The notes: generated from the sequence alone by a model not told the origin. DNA of 64,000 bases from Pontibacter mucosus (GCF_003054055.1 NZ_QBKI01000001.1:372001-436000), one strand, 5' to 3'; numbered from the stretch's first letter, positions 28,973 to 38,377 are shown. A program made the numbers and translations.

Positions 28973-29941
28973 ATGGTAACGAACGTGAAGGCAATACAGA
29001 AACTACTCGTGCTGCTAGGCATTGCGCTTGCCCCGGCGGCTTTTGCCCAGCAGGCTCCGCAGTATAGCCAGTATATCTTTAACGAACTGGTGGTGAATCC
29101 TGCTTACGCGGGCAGTAAGGAGATCCTGAGCATCAACGGCACCTACCGCACCCAGTGGACAGGCCTGCCGGGGGCGCCTACCTCGCAGACACTGAGTGTA
29201 GACGGGCCAACCGGGCACAAAAGCCTGGGCTGGGGCGTACACCTGGTAAACGACGAAATAGGTGCCCAGAGCCAAACTTCGGCCTACGGAGCCTTGGCCA
29301 CCCGCATCAGACTGGACCGTTACTCCGATCTCTCCTTAGGGGTTGGTGTGGGAGCCTCGCAGTATGTGCTGGACGGTACCCGCCTCGACCCGGGCAGTGA
29401 GATGCCTGACCAGGCAATTCCGCAGGGACGCGTGTCACAGGTGCTGCCAGACGTGAAGATTGGTGCCTTTTATAACACGGAGCGCTTCTACGTGGGCCTC
29501 TCGGCTGCCAACCTTGTTCCGTTCAAGGATAGCAAAACGCAGATTGCCACGCCGCGCCGCCACTACTTCCTGTCCAGCGGCTATGTGTTTGACCTGAGCC
29601 AGGATGTGCGCCTGAAGCCAAGTATACTCATCAAAGAGGATTTCCGGAGCCCCACCGCGCTGGATGTAAACGCTTTTGTGTTGCTCTACAACCGTTTATG
29701 GCTGGGAGCCTCCTACCGCACGGCTGTGCCGATGTTCGTGGACCAGCAAATGAAGCAGCTCGACAAGCGAAATGCCGTGGCCCTAATTGCACAAGTTTAC
29801 GCCACTAAGAAGCTGCGTATCGGATATTCTTACGATATTAGCCTCAACGAACTGAAAGATTTCTCTACTCACGAAGTGTCGGTAGGGTACTACTTCCTCA
29901 AGAAGAAGTATGGCCGTATCCTGACGCCTCGAAACCTGTAG
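28973..29941 (+). CDS. PorP/SprF family T9SS outer membrane protein (second copy)
   Basis: A 322-residue barrel protein with a signal peptide ending near AFAQQ. YSQYIFNELVVNPAYAGSKE followed by INGTYRTQWTGLPGAPTSQ is the family signature (shown in pieces), and a C-terminal STHEVSVGYYF is typical. It starts 4 bases after the DUF3494 cargo gene, mirroring the first cargo-PorP unit. Sequence is clearly different from the first copy beyond the shared motifs, so each may serve its own cargo. Confidence 0.93.
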   Translation: MVTNVKAIQKLLVLLGIALAPAAFAQQAPQYSQYIFNELVVNPAYAGSKEILSINGTYRTQWTGLPGAPTSQTLSVDGPTGHKSLGWGVHLVNDEIGAQSQTSAYGALATRIRLDRYSDLSLGVGVGASQYVLDGTRLDPGSEMPDQAIPQGRVSQVLPDVKIGAFYNTERFYVGLSAANLVPFKDSKTQIATPRRHYFLSSGYVFDLSQDVRLKPSILIKEDFRSPTALDVNAFVLLYNRLWLGASYRTAVPMFVDQQMKQLDKRNAVALIAQVYATKKLRIGYSYDISLNELKDFSTHEVSVGYYFLKKKYGRILTPRNL

Positions 29942-29957
29942 TTTACACCACCCTTAT

Positions 29958-31931
29958 ATGAAGCGCATTTTTACCCTAGCCCTGATGCTGATCTCGCTGG
30001 CATGCATCGGGAGCCTGCCTGTGCTAGCACAGGACATGAAGCAAGCTGATAGACACTTTAACAACTTTGAGTTCAGTCTGGCTCTGGAGGCCTACAAAAA
30101 GGTGCTGGAGAAGGAAGAGCCTACCCTGAAGGTGGTGCAGCGCATCGCCGACAGCTACCGCATCCTGAACAACAGCAAGGAGGCGGAGTTCTGGTATGCG
30201 CAGGCAGTGGCCTTCCCTAACGCAGACCCGGCCAACATTTACCTCTACGCCGAGGCGGCGAAGCGTAATACCAACTACTCTAAAGCCAAGCAGCTCTTCC
30301 AGGAGTATGCTGAGAAGGTGCCCGAGCAGCGCGAGACGGCTTTGCGCATGGTCGCCTCCTGCGACTCGGCCATCAAATGGATGCGCTACCCCAGGCCGTA
30401 TGAGATAGCGCAGCTGGAGGCCATTAACTCCGAAAGCGCCGACTTCGGGCCGGTGCGCACCAAGGACGGGCTGTTTTTCTCCTCCGACAGACTGGGCGGC
30501 AGCAACAAGAAAAGTAACTGGACAGGCAATGGCTTTATCCAGATGTACTTTGCCCCAAAAGTGACCGACAGTACCTGGGCTAATCCGGAGCCGCTCCCGT
30601 CAGCCATCAACACCTCTTACCACAACGGCCCGGCCGATTACCTGGAGAAGGAGCAGACGCTATACTTTACCAGAACGCGCGTGGTGAAGAAAAGATCCAT
30701 ACCCGGCAATAACTCCGACCCGACCAGCTGGTTTAAGGGCAGCGATAACGGTACGCACACCAACCGCCACGGCATCTACATGTCAAAGTATAACGGCAAG
30801 AAGTGGGGCAAGGCAGAGGCATTCAAGTATAACAACACGGATGAGTTCTCTATCGGTCACCCTGCCGTAACCAAAGATGGCCAGGTGCTATACTTTGTTT
30901 CGGATATGCCCGGGGGGCTTGGCGAGACGGACGTATACTATAGCGAGCGCCAGGCAGATGGCTCCTGGGGAACTCCGGTGAACGCAGGCCCGGTAGTAAA
31001 CACCAGCGGCCGCGAAAGCTTTGTGAGCCTGGGCGAGGACGGCCAGTTATACTTCTCCTCCGACGGACACTCCGGTATGGGCGGCCTGGACCTGTTCAAG
31101 GCCATTGGCTCGCACAAAGCCTGGACAAGCGTGGAAAACCTGAGATACCCGCTCAACACCTCCCAGGACGACTTCGGCATACGCGTGGACAGCACCGGCA
31201 AGAAGGGCATGTTATCCTCCAGCCGCCTCTCCGACAGCGGTTTCGACGACATCCTGACGTTTGAGGAGTACCAGGTGCCCTGCGTGCTTATCGGCATTAC
31301 ATTTGAAAGGCTGGCGCAGGAAGGAACCGTTAAAACTGTAAAAGCTCCCGTGGCAGATGCTAGCCTGAAGCTCTATTTGGATGGCAGCGAGGAGTTCGTA
31401 GAAGCGAAATCGGATGAGAAAGGACGATTCACATTCCCGATATTGGCAGGCGAAAAGTATATCATAAGGGGCAGCAAAGCCGGTTACCTGGACCAAGCCG
31501 TGACGTTTACGCCGGAGTGCTTGTACAAAACTGACTCGGTGCAGGTAGAGCTGGCTTTTGTGCGCAACACGCCGAACATCCCTATCGTGCTCGAGAACAT
31601 CTACTACGATCTGGATAAGTTCGACATCAGGCCGGAGGCGGCGCAGGAGCTGGACAAACTGGCCCAGATGCTGCAGGTTAACCCGCTGATCCGTATCGAG
31701 CTTAGCTCCCACACCGACAGCCGCCAGACACACGAGTACAACCAGTTGCTGTCGCAGTTGCGGGCACAGGCCGCCGTGGACTACCTGGTATCCAAGGGCA
31801 TCAGCCGCGACAGAATGGTGGCCACAGGTTACGGCGAGACTAGGCTGATTAACAAGTGTAAAGATGGCGTATCCTGCTCAGAGCAGATGCACCAGGAAAA
31901 CCGCCGCACCGAGTTCAAGATCCTCAGGTAG
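29958..31931 (+). CDS. OmpA-family protein with TPR and WD40-like repeats
   Basis: A 657-residue envelope protein. After the signal peptide (to about VLAQD, 25) come TPR-like helices (about 28-140), a beta-propeller of PD40/WD40-like strands (about 155-410; FFSSDRLGG, LYFVSDMPGGLGE, LYFSSDGHSGMGG), a carboxypeptidase-regulatory-like beta domain (about 430-520) and a C-terminal OmpA peptidoglycan-binding domain (about 540-657; ELSSHTDSR, GYGETRL, NRRTEFKIL). This layout is found in T9SS-linked proteins such as PorE/SprF partners, anchoring machinery to peptidoglycan. It follows the second PorP gene by 16 bases and closes the operon. Confidence 0.92.
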   Translation: MKRIFTLALMLISLACIGSLPVLAQDMKQADRHFNNFEFSLALEAYKKVLEKEEPTLKVVQRIADSYRILNNSKEAEFWYAQAVAFPNADPANIYLYAEAAKRNTNYSKAKQLFQEYAEKVPEQRETALRMVASCDSAIKWMRYPRPYEIAQLEAINSESADFGPVRTKDGLFFSSDRLGGSNKKSNWTGNGFIQMYFAPKVTDSTWANPEPLPSAINTSYHNGPADYLEKEQTLYFTRTRVVKKRSIPGNNSDPTSWFKGSDNGTHTNRHGIYMSKYNGKKWGKAEAFKYNNTDEFSIGHPAVTKDGQVLYFVSDMPGGLGETDVYYSERQADGSWGTPVNAGPVVNTSGRESFVSLGEDGQLYFSSDGHSGMGGLDLFKAIGSHKAWTSVENLRYPLNTSQDDFGIRVDSTGKKGMLSSSRLSDSGFDDILTFEEYQVPCVLIGITFERLAQEGTVKTVKAPVADASLKLYLDGSEEFVEAKSDEKGRFTFPILAGEKYIIRGSKAGYLDQAVTFTPECLYKTDSVQVELAFVRNTPNIPIVLENIYYDLDKFDIRPEAAQELDKLAQMLQVNPLIRIELSSHTDSRQTHEYNQLLSQLRAQAAVDYLVSKGISRDRMVATGYGETRLINKCKDGVSCSEQMHQENRRTEFKILR

Positions 31932-31960
31932 CAGCAGGATTGAAGTATAAAATCAGCCAC

Positions 31961-32002
31961 AGCGCGCCCCGCAGCCAAGTTGCTGCGGGGCGCGCTGTTG
32001 TT
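31961..32002 (+). terminator. Terminator closing the cargo-PorP-OmpA operon
   Basis: AGCGCGCCCCGCAGC pairs perfectly with GCTGCGGGGCGCGCT across a 6-base loop, then GTTGTTTTC. The 1182-base gap that starts here (31932-33113) contains no gene and is mostly repeats. Confidence 0.93.
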
Positions 32003-32203
32003 TTCTAGTAGCTGGTTTATACTTGCCTGGAAGGATTTACTCTTCCCTAAGAACAGAGCTATACTTGCTACATTCTCCTTCTTTCAGCGAAAGAAGGAAG
32101 CTGGTCTAAGATTTCAGATGAGAGACTATTTGATGGACAGAGGGCAAAGTATATATACACATTTTAGCCTTCTTCTAATAAGGGTAGAGGGAGTTTTTGA
32201 GAT

Positions 32204-32703
32204 GCCGGGTCCAACCACCCCTGCCCCTCCTTATCTAAGGAGGGGAGCTTTGTAACTGCTTCGGCTGAGGTATAAGTTTCATTGTTCCGGGTAACTCGCG
32301 GACAGGTCGCGACCTGTCCCTACACATGTAAACCCACCCCCAACCCCTCCGAGGAGGGGAATTATCGGTTAACGATTAACACCCCTATTGAGCTTTGCTC
32401 GCAAGTTTCGAACTTTCGTTCTCACTTGTCCTCAAGGGGACAGTTTATACTTGATGTATGGCAAGGGCAGCGGCTATCGAGCTTGTTCCCAGCCTTTGGG
32501 TTGAGCGCCTTGTGCATGTTGCGGTGCCGCGGATGCGGCAGCCGGAGCAGCGCGGAGGCAGCTTCAGGCACACCGCGCGATGCCCGAAGGCGAGGCCTCC
32601 CGGCCTGGGAGGGAGCCATGTAGGAAGTGAAACAATAGATAAGTGGGGCTGGAGGATGAACGGCGGCTAGTAAGTATAGCTTGGTTCAAATGGAAGGAAG
32701 CAG
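32204..32703 (-). repeat. Long dispersed mosaic repeat, copy A
   Basis: Read on the minus strand, this segment matches 53747-54210 through most of its length: the ends (CTTCCTTCCATTTGAACCAA and GGTGGTTGGACCCGG), a middle block with CCCAGGCCGGGAGGCCTCGC, a block with CTCAACCCAAAGGCTGGG, and a block with CCCCTTGAGGACAAGTGAGA. Blocks between them have diverged. Short frames inside are not conserved as proteins. I do not recognise the family, and it has no transposase or clear terminal inverted repeats. Confidence 0.8.
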
Positions 32704-32709
32704 TGGCTA

Positions 32710-32990
32710 TGGAAGTATAGCAGCAAGTATAAAAGTATATCCAAAGTATAAAAGCATATCCAAAGTATAAGTATGGCTTTTCAAGCCAGTCGAGGCTCAG
32801 ACTCGACATCATAGTAGGACACAAGTCTGAAGACTTGCGCCAGCAGGGCCAGCGGAGTGATGGAAGTATCGCCAAAGTATAAACTCCCGTTCATCCATTC
32901 ATCCTGCAAATCCTGCTTCAGACAAAAGTATAACCGAAGTATAAAAGTATGGCTTTTCAAGACAGCCAAGTCGAGGTTCCTCTCCGGGAC
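32710..32990 (+). repeat. AAGTATAA-rich segment with variable hairpins and direct repeats
   Basis: Six or more AAGTATAA-type words lie within 32710-32950. GTATGGCTTTTCAAG is repeated at about 32771 and 32947. Hairpins: GTCGAG/CTCGAC (32789-32807) and CAAGTCT-GA-AGACTTG (32822-32837), the latter followed by GCGCCAGC as in other hairpin clusters of this window. The text near 32886-32935 (TCATCCTGCAAATCCTGCTT) also resembles 41310-41345. No gene is seen up to 33113. Confidence 0.65.
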
Positions 32991-33113
32991 AATCAGCTAA
33001 TCCAAATCACTAAACCCCCCGAATCGGCACCCTTCTGTAATCATTTCTGTTGTAATGGCGTTATAAAGACCTGAGCCACCTGCTGGCATCTTAAAAATCT
33101 GTATTTTAGCTAC

Positions 33114-35747
33114 ATGAAGATATTCGGGGATAGCATTAAGACTAAAGTAGTGGTGGGCTTCACGCTGGCGCTGAGCATCGTGGCGGCCGCCATTTACCTG
33201 ACGTATACCAGCTTTACCAAGCTTCTAGATTCTGTGGAAGTGCTCTCGCAGCCAAACGACAAACTGATGGAGCTGCAGAAAACCCTCTCCACTATCGCCA
33301 CAGCCGAAAGCGCCATCCGTGCCTTTACCCTTACCGCCGAGGAGAAGCACTTTCGAGCGTACCTGGGCCATCTTGACACCATTCAGAGCCAGATTGATAC
33401 CTTAGAGCTGCTCATGAAAGACAGTCCCAGGGAGCTTGCCCAAGTAGACTCCATCTCGCTGCTGCTGCAGCAAAAGCACAAGAGCCTGGACCAGTACGTA
33501 GCCCTGAAGAGGCAGCAGAAGGAGCATCGGTACTCCAGCAAGGCGATGCGCCAGATAGCGTCCACCGCCGAGCAGAAGCCACTGTCCACCACTATCCGGA
33601 AGAACACCACCACCACCATCTCCGACCGCCTCAACCTAACTACCATAGAGCAGGAGGAGCCACAGGAAGTGCCGCAACAGGAAGAGGAGAAAGAGGACAA
33701 GCGGGGCTTTTTCGGAAAAATCTTCACTAAAAAAGAGAAGCCCGCCGCTGAGCCTGTGCAGGTGCCCAAAGTTATCATGCCACAGCTGCAGGTAAAACAG
33801 GAGGTGGAGATCGACACGACCATCACGGATGTGTCGGTGGCGCCGCTGAACCAGGTGCGCCGCATCCTGTACAATGTGCAGCGTGAGGCCGATGAGCAGG
33901 CCAGGAAACTGCAGGACCGGGAGCTGGCGCTGCTGCAGCAGGACAAGCAGGTAATGGACCAGATACGCCTGATGATGCACGAACTGGAGCGGCATGAGCA
34001 TGAAAAGGCACAGCTGAACTCGGCAACCGCCAGAGAGGTAGCCCAGGAGACATCCACTATTCTGCTGGCCATAGGCTTGCTGGGGCTGGGCAGCGGCATT
34101 GCCTTTATCCTCATCATCCTCCGCGACCTGACGCGCAGCAACAACTATAAATCAAGGCTAATACAGGCGCAGAAGGAGGCTGTAAAACTTGCCCGTGCTA
34201 AAGAGGCTTTCGTGGCCAACATGAGCCATGAGATGCGCACACCGCTAAACGTGGTGCTGGGCTTTACGCAGCAGCTGCGCCACACGCCGCTGCGCCCCGA
34301 CCAGGCCGATCACCTGGAGGCGATAGACGGCGCGGGGCAGCACCTGCTTCACATCGTGAACGACGTGCTGGATCTATCCAAAATGGAGGCGGGTAAGCTG
34401 CAGATAAACCGCACGCCCTTTGCCCTGCGCCAGCTGCTGACGCAGGTAGAGCAGGCATTTGCCTTAAAAGCCTCCAGCAAAGATATTTCGCTTAGCTTCC
34501 GGGTAGAGGCCACCATACCGGACAACCTCAACGCAGATGCCCTGCGCCTGAAGCAGGTGCTGTTCAACCTGGTAGACAATGCCATTAAGTTTACGCACCA
34601 GGGGCAGGTTACCGTGGATGTGCGGCTTCGTAGCCACCGCCGCAACCGCCTGGCGCTCAGTATAGCGGTGTCTGATACGGGTATCGGTATACCGCAGGAA
34701 CGTTTGCAGCACGTGTTCGGCGAGTTTAACCAGGCTGATGATTCGATTCTGCGCAAGTATGGCGGTACTGGCCTGGGCCTGTCCATCAGCAAGAAGCTGG
34801 TGGATATGCAGGGAGGAACCCTTACCGTGAGCAGCGTGCCGAATGAGGGCACTACCTTTATCGTGGTATTGCCAATGCAGGTATCGCAGGAGGAAGCGAT
34901 GGCTGAGCCAGCCGATGCCGTGCCGGTACCGTGTGGCTTTAAAGGCTACAAGGCGCTGGTGGTGGATGATGATGCCTACAGCCGTACGCTCTGCAACCTG
35001 ATTCTTAGCCGTTGGGGCATGCAGGTGCACCTGGCCAACGACGGACGTGAGGCCCTGGAACTGGTGCGTCAACATTCCTTCGATATCGTGCTGACCGATA
35101 TTCAGCTGCCGGGCATGAGCGGTAAAACAGTGGCACGCAACGTCCGCAAACTCGACAAGCAGGTGCCTATCATCGCCCTCACGGCTAATATCCTGAGCAA
35201 CGATGCCGGCTTCTTCGACAACACGGCAATTACAGGTCACGTGCTGAAACCATTCACCGAGCAGGAGCTGCACCAGAAGATCGTACAGGCCTTGCCGTCT
35301 GAGTCGTTGGCGGCTGAGCCTGAGCAAAGTATAGCTGCCCCTCGGCCAGAGCAGCCAGCGGCCGCAGCCAAGCCGGAGGAAGAGCTGTATGACCTGAGCG
35401 AGATGCGCCTGTTTACAGGGGATGACCACCAGGCCCTGGCTGCCGTGCTGGAAGTGCTGGTGCAGGACCAGGATCAGAACCTGGAGCAGTTAGTGGAGGC
35501 AGCCAGTGTTAAAGACTGGGAAGCTGCCGGTAACATGGCGCACAAAATGCTCACCGCCTTCCGCCACCTGAAAGCCCACACCGTAACCCTGCACCTGGCA
35601 CAGCTGGAACAGGTGCTGCATACGGGGCATCAGGAGGAGTTGAAACTGCAGCAAGCGGTGGAGGAGGTGCAGCCACAGGTACGGCAGGTGCTGAAAGCCT
35701 TGCAGCAGGAACTGCAAAGTATACATGCCATGGCGGAGGCCAGCTAA
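33114..35747 (+). CDS. Hybrid sensor histidine kinase with receiver and HPt domains
   Basis: An 877-residue inner-membrane kinase. A first membrane span lies at about 12-31 and a second at about 314-337, bounding a mostly helical periplasmic sensor of the CHASE3/four-helix kind that carries an unusual charged insert (about 180-215, Glu/Lys-rich). Then come HisKA (FVANMSHEMRTPLN, His about 372), HATPase (DNAIKFT, DTGIGIP, GGTGLGLSISKK), a receiver (LVVDDDAYS, TDIQLPG with Asp about 662, ALTAN) and a C-terminal HPt domain (AHKMLTAFRHL, His about 809). This is a full phosphorelay that should hand phosphate to a separate regulator; the sigma-54 regulator ends 4 bases away on the other strand. Confidence 0.93.
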   Translation: MKIFGDSIKTKVVVGFTLALSIVAAAIYLTYTSFTKLLDSVEVLSQPNDKLMELQKTLSTIATAESAIRAFTLTAEEKHFRAYLGHLDTIQSQIDTLELLMKDSPRELAQVDSISLLLQQKHKSLDQYVALKRQQKEHRYSSKAMRQIASTAEQKPLSTTIRKNTTTTISDRLNLTTIEQEEPQEVPQQEEEKEDKRGFFGKIFTKKEKPAAEPVQVPKVIMPQLQVKQEVEIDTTITDVSVAPLNQVRRILYNVQREADEQARKLQDRELALLQQDKQVMDQIRLMMHELERHEHEKAQLNSATAREVAQETSTILLAIGLLGLGSGIAFILIILRDLTRSNNYKSRLIQAQKEAVKLARAKEAFVANMSHEMRTPLNVVLGFTQQLRHTPLRPDQADHLEAIDGAGQHLLHIVNDVLDLSKMEAGKLQINRTPFALRQLLTQVEQAFALKASSKDISLSFRVEATIPDNLNADALRLKQVLFNLVDNAIKFTHQGQVTVDVRLRSHRRNRLALSIAVSDTGIGIPQERLQHVFGEFNQADDSILRKYGGTGLGLSISKKLVDMQGGTLTVSSVPNEGTTFIVVLPMQVSQEEAMAEPADAVPVPCGFKGYKALVVDDDAYSRTLCNLILSRWGMQVHLANDGREALELVRQHSFDIVLTDIQLPGMSGKTVARNVRKLDKQVPIIALTANILSNDAGFFDNTAITGHVLKPFTEQELHQKIVQALPSESLAAEPEQSIAAPRPEQPAAAAKPEEELYDLSEMRLFTGDDHQALAAVLEVLVQDQDQNLEQLVEAASVKDWEAAGNMAHKMLTAFRHLKAHTVTLHLAQLEQVLHTGHQEELKLQQAVEEVQPQVRQVLKALQQELQSIHAMAEAS

Positions 35748-35751
35748 GCTC

Positions 35752-37122
35752 TTAGATTTCTATGTTATAAAGCTTAAGCTTGTTGTAGAGCGTCTTGCGG
35801 TCAATGTTGAGGAGGCGGGCGGCCTTGGACTTGTTATACTTCACGCGCTCCAGCATCGCCATGATCATCTCCCGCTCGTTGCGCTCGTTTATACTTTTCA
35901 GATCGGTTTCCATCGGGTCAGCCGGGGAAGTATAGCTGGCCGACGGCTGCGGTGCCGGAGTATGGTTCACGATCTCACCCGGCAGTTCCCGCAATGTCAC
36001 GAAGTCAGATTTGGCCAGCAGCACGGCGCGCTTCACCACGTTTTTCAACTCGCGCAGATTACCCGGCCAGTTATACTTTAGCAGCGCCTCTTCGGCGGCC
36101 ATGTCAAAGCCTTGCACCTGCTTCTCCAGTTCATGGTTGGCCTGCTGCAGGAAATGATTGGCAAACAGCACCACATCCCCGTCGCGCTCGCGCAGTGCCG
36201 GTATGTTGATCTTAAATTCGTTCAGGCGGTGATACAGGTCTTCGCGGAACTGCCCGTTGGATACGGCTTGCACCAAATCCTCGTTCGTGGCCGCCAACAC
36301 GCGCACATCCACATCCTGGTCGGTAGTACTGCCGAGCTTGCGCACCTTGCGCTCCTGCAGGGCGCGCAGCAGCTTCACCTGCACCTCGTAGGGCAGGTTG
36401 CCTATCTCATCCAGAAACAGCGTGCCGCCCTCAGCCGCCTCAAACTGGCCTTCTTTATCTTTTAGGGCACCTGTAAAGGCTCCTTTCACATAGCCAAACA
36501 ATTCACTGCCCGCCAGTTCCTTTGATAAGGCACCGCAATCTATCGCTATAAAAGGTTTGTTGTGGCGCTTGCTCTGCTGGTGTATCATGCGGGCCACGTA
36601 CTCCTTGCCCGTACCGCTCTCCCCCTCAATGATAACAGAAAGGTTGGTAGGGGCCACCAGCGTGATAAATTCCTCTATCTTCTCGGCCTGCTCGCTTTGC
36701 CCGCGCACAAATTTAAAGCTGCCGGCCGGCGCAGCAGCTACTTCCTCCTGCTTCGGCTCGGTTTTCTTGGTAAGCGCGTTCTTTATAACCAGCAGTGTCT
36801 CGTCGGGGTTGATGGGCTTGGTAATATACTCGTAAGCACCCATTTTAATGGCTCTTACCGCGGTGCGGATGTCCGCATACGTGGTCATCAGGATAACGGG
36901 TACTTCCTGTGTTAGCACACGTATCTGGGTCAGCAGTTCCAGGCCGTCCTTGTCGGGAAGGCGGAAGTCGGTCAGGATCAGGTCAAAGTTCTGGCCCTTT
37001 AGCTGTCGCAGTCCGTCGTTAGCGGTGAAAGCGGTGACTACCTCATACTGTTGGCGCTGTAAGAAGCCTCTCAGCATCAGGCAGAAAGCTGGATCGTCAT
37101 CAATAAGAAGTATCTTAGGCAT
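35752..37122 (-). CDS. NtrC-family sigma-54-dependent response regulator
   Basis: A 456-residue regulator: receiver (1 to about 120, TDFRLPDKDG with the phospho-Asp near 54, and Lys in TKPINPDE), AAA+ domain (about 145-375; GESGTGKE Walker A, KGAFTGA loop that touches sigma-54, LFLDEIGNL Walker B) and a Fis-type helix-turn-helix (about 415-455; KSKAARLLNIDRKTLYNKL). It activates sigma-54 promoters from upstream sites. It is convergent with the hybrid kinase, a likely partner. One possible target in this window is the promoter at 47106-47122 with dyads upstream, but this is an inference. Confidence 0.94.
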   Translation of the reverse strand: MPKILLIDDDPAFCLMLRGFLQRQQYEVVTAFTANDGLRQLKGQNFDLILTDFRLPDKDGLELLTQIRVLTQEVPVILMTTYADIRTAVRAIKMGAYEYITKPINPDETLLVIKNALTKKTEPKQEEVAAAPAGSFKFVRGQSEQAEKIEEFITLVAPTNLSVIIEGESGTGKEYVARMIHQQSKRHNKPFIAIDCGALSKELAGSELFGYVKGAFTGALKDKEGQFEAAEGGTLFLDEIGNLPYEVQVKLLRALQERKVRKLGSTTDQDVDVRVLAATNEDLVQAVSNGQFREDLYHRLNEFKINIPALRERDGDVVLFANHFLQQANHELEKQVQGFDMAAEEALLKYNWPGNLRELKNVVKRAVLLAKSDFVTLRELPGEIVNHTPAPQPSASYTSPADPMETDLKSINERNEREMIMAMLERVKYNKSKAARLLNIDRKTLYNKLKLYNIEI

Positions 37123-37254
37123 ATCGGAATTTCGGTGTTACTACCTGCCGGGTGATCGCAGGAAGCTACTAAGTAACGATTTTAGCCTGCTTTATGTTCT
37201 ACCCGGCTGCTATTATGGCAATATAGCTCCTTTTTTGATGGACTTAAAACAGAA

Positions 37255-37282
37255 AAAGCCCCTGTCGCGAAACAGGGGCTTT
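37255..37282 (-). terminator. Terminator after the PepSY-like pair
   Basis: AAAGCCCCTGT pairs with ACAGGGGCTTT across a 6-base loop; on the minus strand it is followed by TTCTGTTTT. It lies 22 bases past the stop of the gene at 37305. Confidence 0.9.
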
Positions 37283-37304
37283 CATTTATGAAGCTATCAG
37301 GTTC

Positions 37305-37634
37305 TTAGCTTTCTACTTTCTTGCCGTTCTCATCGAAGCGAACCACTACCGGCTGCTCCTCTCCGTTAATGAACTGTACTTCAAAAGTAGCCGGAGCGCC
37401 ACCCTCGGCAGCCTGTACTTTATGTACCTCGCCCAGTGTCCAGTTGGCATACTCCTCGTTCGTAACGATAGCCTGCTTTACAGCATCTGGCAGTTCATCA
37501 GGGGCAATTTTCTGCTTGCCCTTCTCCTGGCCCTGCTGTGTAGTCTGCTCAGTGTTCTGAGTGGCTGTTTCTTGAGCCTGGGCAGTAAACCCGGCTAGTG
37601 CAAAGGCTAGTGCTAATACGCTTATCTTTTTCAT
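37305..37634 (-). CDS. Small secreted PepSY-like protein (copy 1)
   Basis: A 109-residue protein with a signal peptide (to about AQAQE, 21), a Gln/Thr-rich linker (about 22-45) and a compact domain starting LPDAVKQAI and including WTLGEVHKV, TFEVQFINGEEQPVVVRFDENGK (seen in two pieces). The pattern of two short units resembles the PepSY-like putative inhibitor folds common in Bacteroidota periplasm. It is a paralogue of the gene at 37688 and probably shares its transcript; 53 bases separate them. Role unknown. Confidence 0.82.
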   Translation of the reverse strand: MKKISVLALAFALAGFTAQAQETATQNTEQTTQQGQEKGKQKIAPDELPDAVKQAIVTNEEYANWTLGEVHKVQAAEGGAPATFEVQFINGEEQPVVVRFDENGKKVES

Positions 37635-37687
37635 AATATTATTCTCTGTTCAGGATGATACTTACTTGTTTGTTAAAATATAATGGC

Positions 37688-38089
37688 TTACTGCTCAACT
37701 GTGCCTTCGGCTGCTGCAGCTCTGGCAACCGGCTTGCCTGTTTCATCAAAACGAGCGACAGCCTGCTTCTGCTCAGCGTTGGTAAAGTATACTTCGTAGG
37801 TAGCCTTGGCATCAGCGCCAGCGGCGGCATCCGGGGCTACTTTGTATACTTCGCTCACCTGCCAGTCTTTCAGGGCATCACTTTTCAGCGATTGCTTTAC
37901 GCCCTCAGGCAGCTCCTCTTGTGTAATTTGCTGCTTGTTAGCGTCTTGCTGCTGCTGTCCCTGCTGCTGCGCCTGCTCTGATTGAGGTGACTGCTGCGTA
38001 GAAGGTGTATTTTGAGATTGTGCTGTTGCTTCAGTTGATATGAGGCCGAATGCCGCAAAGGCAAAGGCTAGTAAGGTTACTTTCTTCAT
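37688..38089 (-). CDS. Small secreted PepSY-like protein (copy 2)
   Basis: A 133-residue paralogue of the next gene: signal peptide to about ATAQS (24), a longer low-complexity Gln-rich linker (about 25-55), then LPEGVKQSL, WQVSEVYKV, TYEVYFTNAEQKQAVARFD. The conserved core differs by many substitutions, so the duplication is not recent. The linker difference is the main change. The 288-base gap up to polA holds a loose AT-rich promoter region and no gene. Confidence 0.82.
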   Translation of the reverse strand: MKKVTLLAFAFAAFGLISTEATAQSQNTPSTQQSPQSEQAQQQGQQQQDANKQQITQEELPEGVKQSLKSDALKDWQVSEVYKVAPDAAAGADAKATYEVYFTNAEQKQAVARFDETGKPVARAAAAEGTVEQ

Positions 38090-38377
38090 GGTTTAGTCAG
38101 TTTATTTTTCGTTCTGTTGTGCCATTCCCTTATGAGATAACTGTGCCAGAAATTGATATTGGTTGTAAAAGGCTTGTTTTCAATGGTTTATGGTTTTTGA
38201 AAATTTATCCCGAATATTTGCTTTATTGTTGAAATTTTCTACAGTATGGGGAGGCCTGCCTGCAAGGTGCCCCAGAATGGGTACAGCAGTGGCCAGCTTA
38301 ACCTATGCGCTGCCGTTGAAGTATAAATCGCAGGCTGGCCAACTGAGCTTTAGCCCGAATTTGACTAACTTAGCCCC

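Noticed and set aside
32282..32670. Open frames of 70-113 codons in the repeat-rich gap
   Set aside because: They lie inside the mosaic repeat, are not kept in copy B, and have no family signature.
33636..34144. Minus-strand frames opposite the histidine kinase
   Set aside because: Ser/Cys/Leu-rich shadow of the Gln/Glu-rich kinase region; no start or domain.
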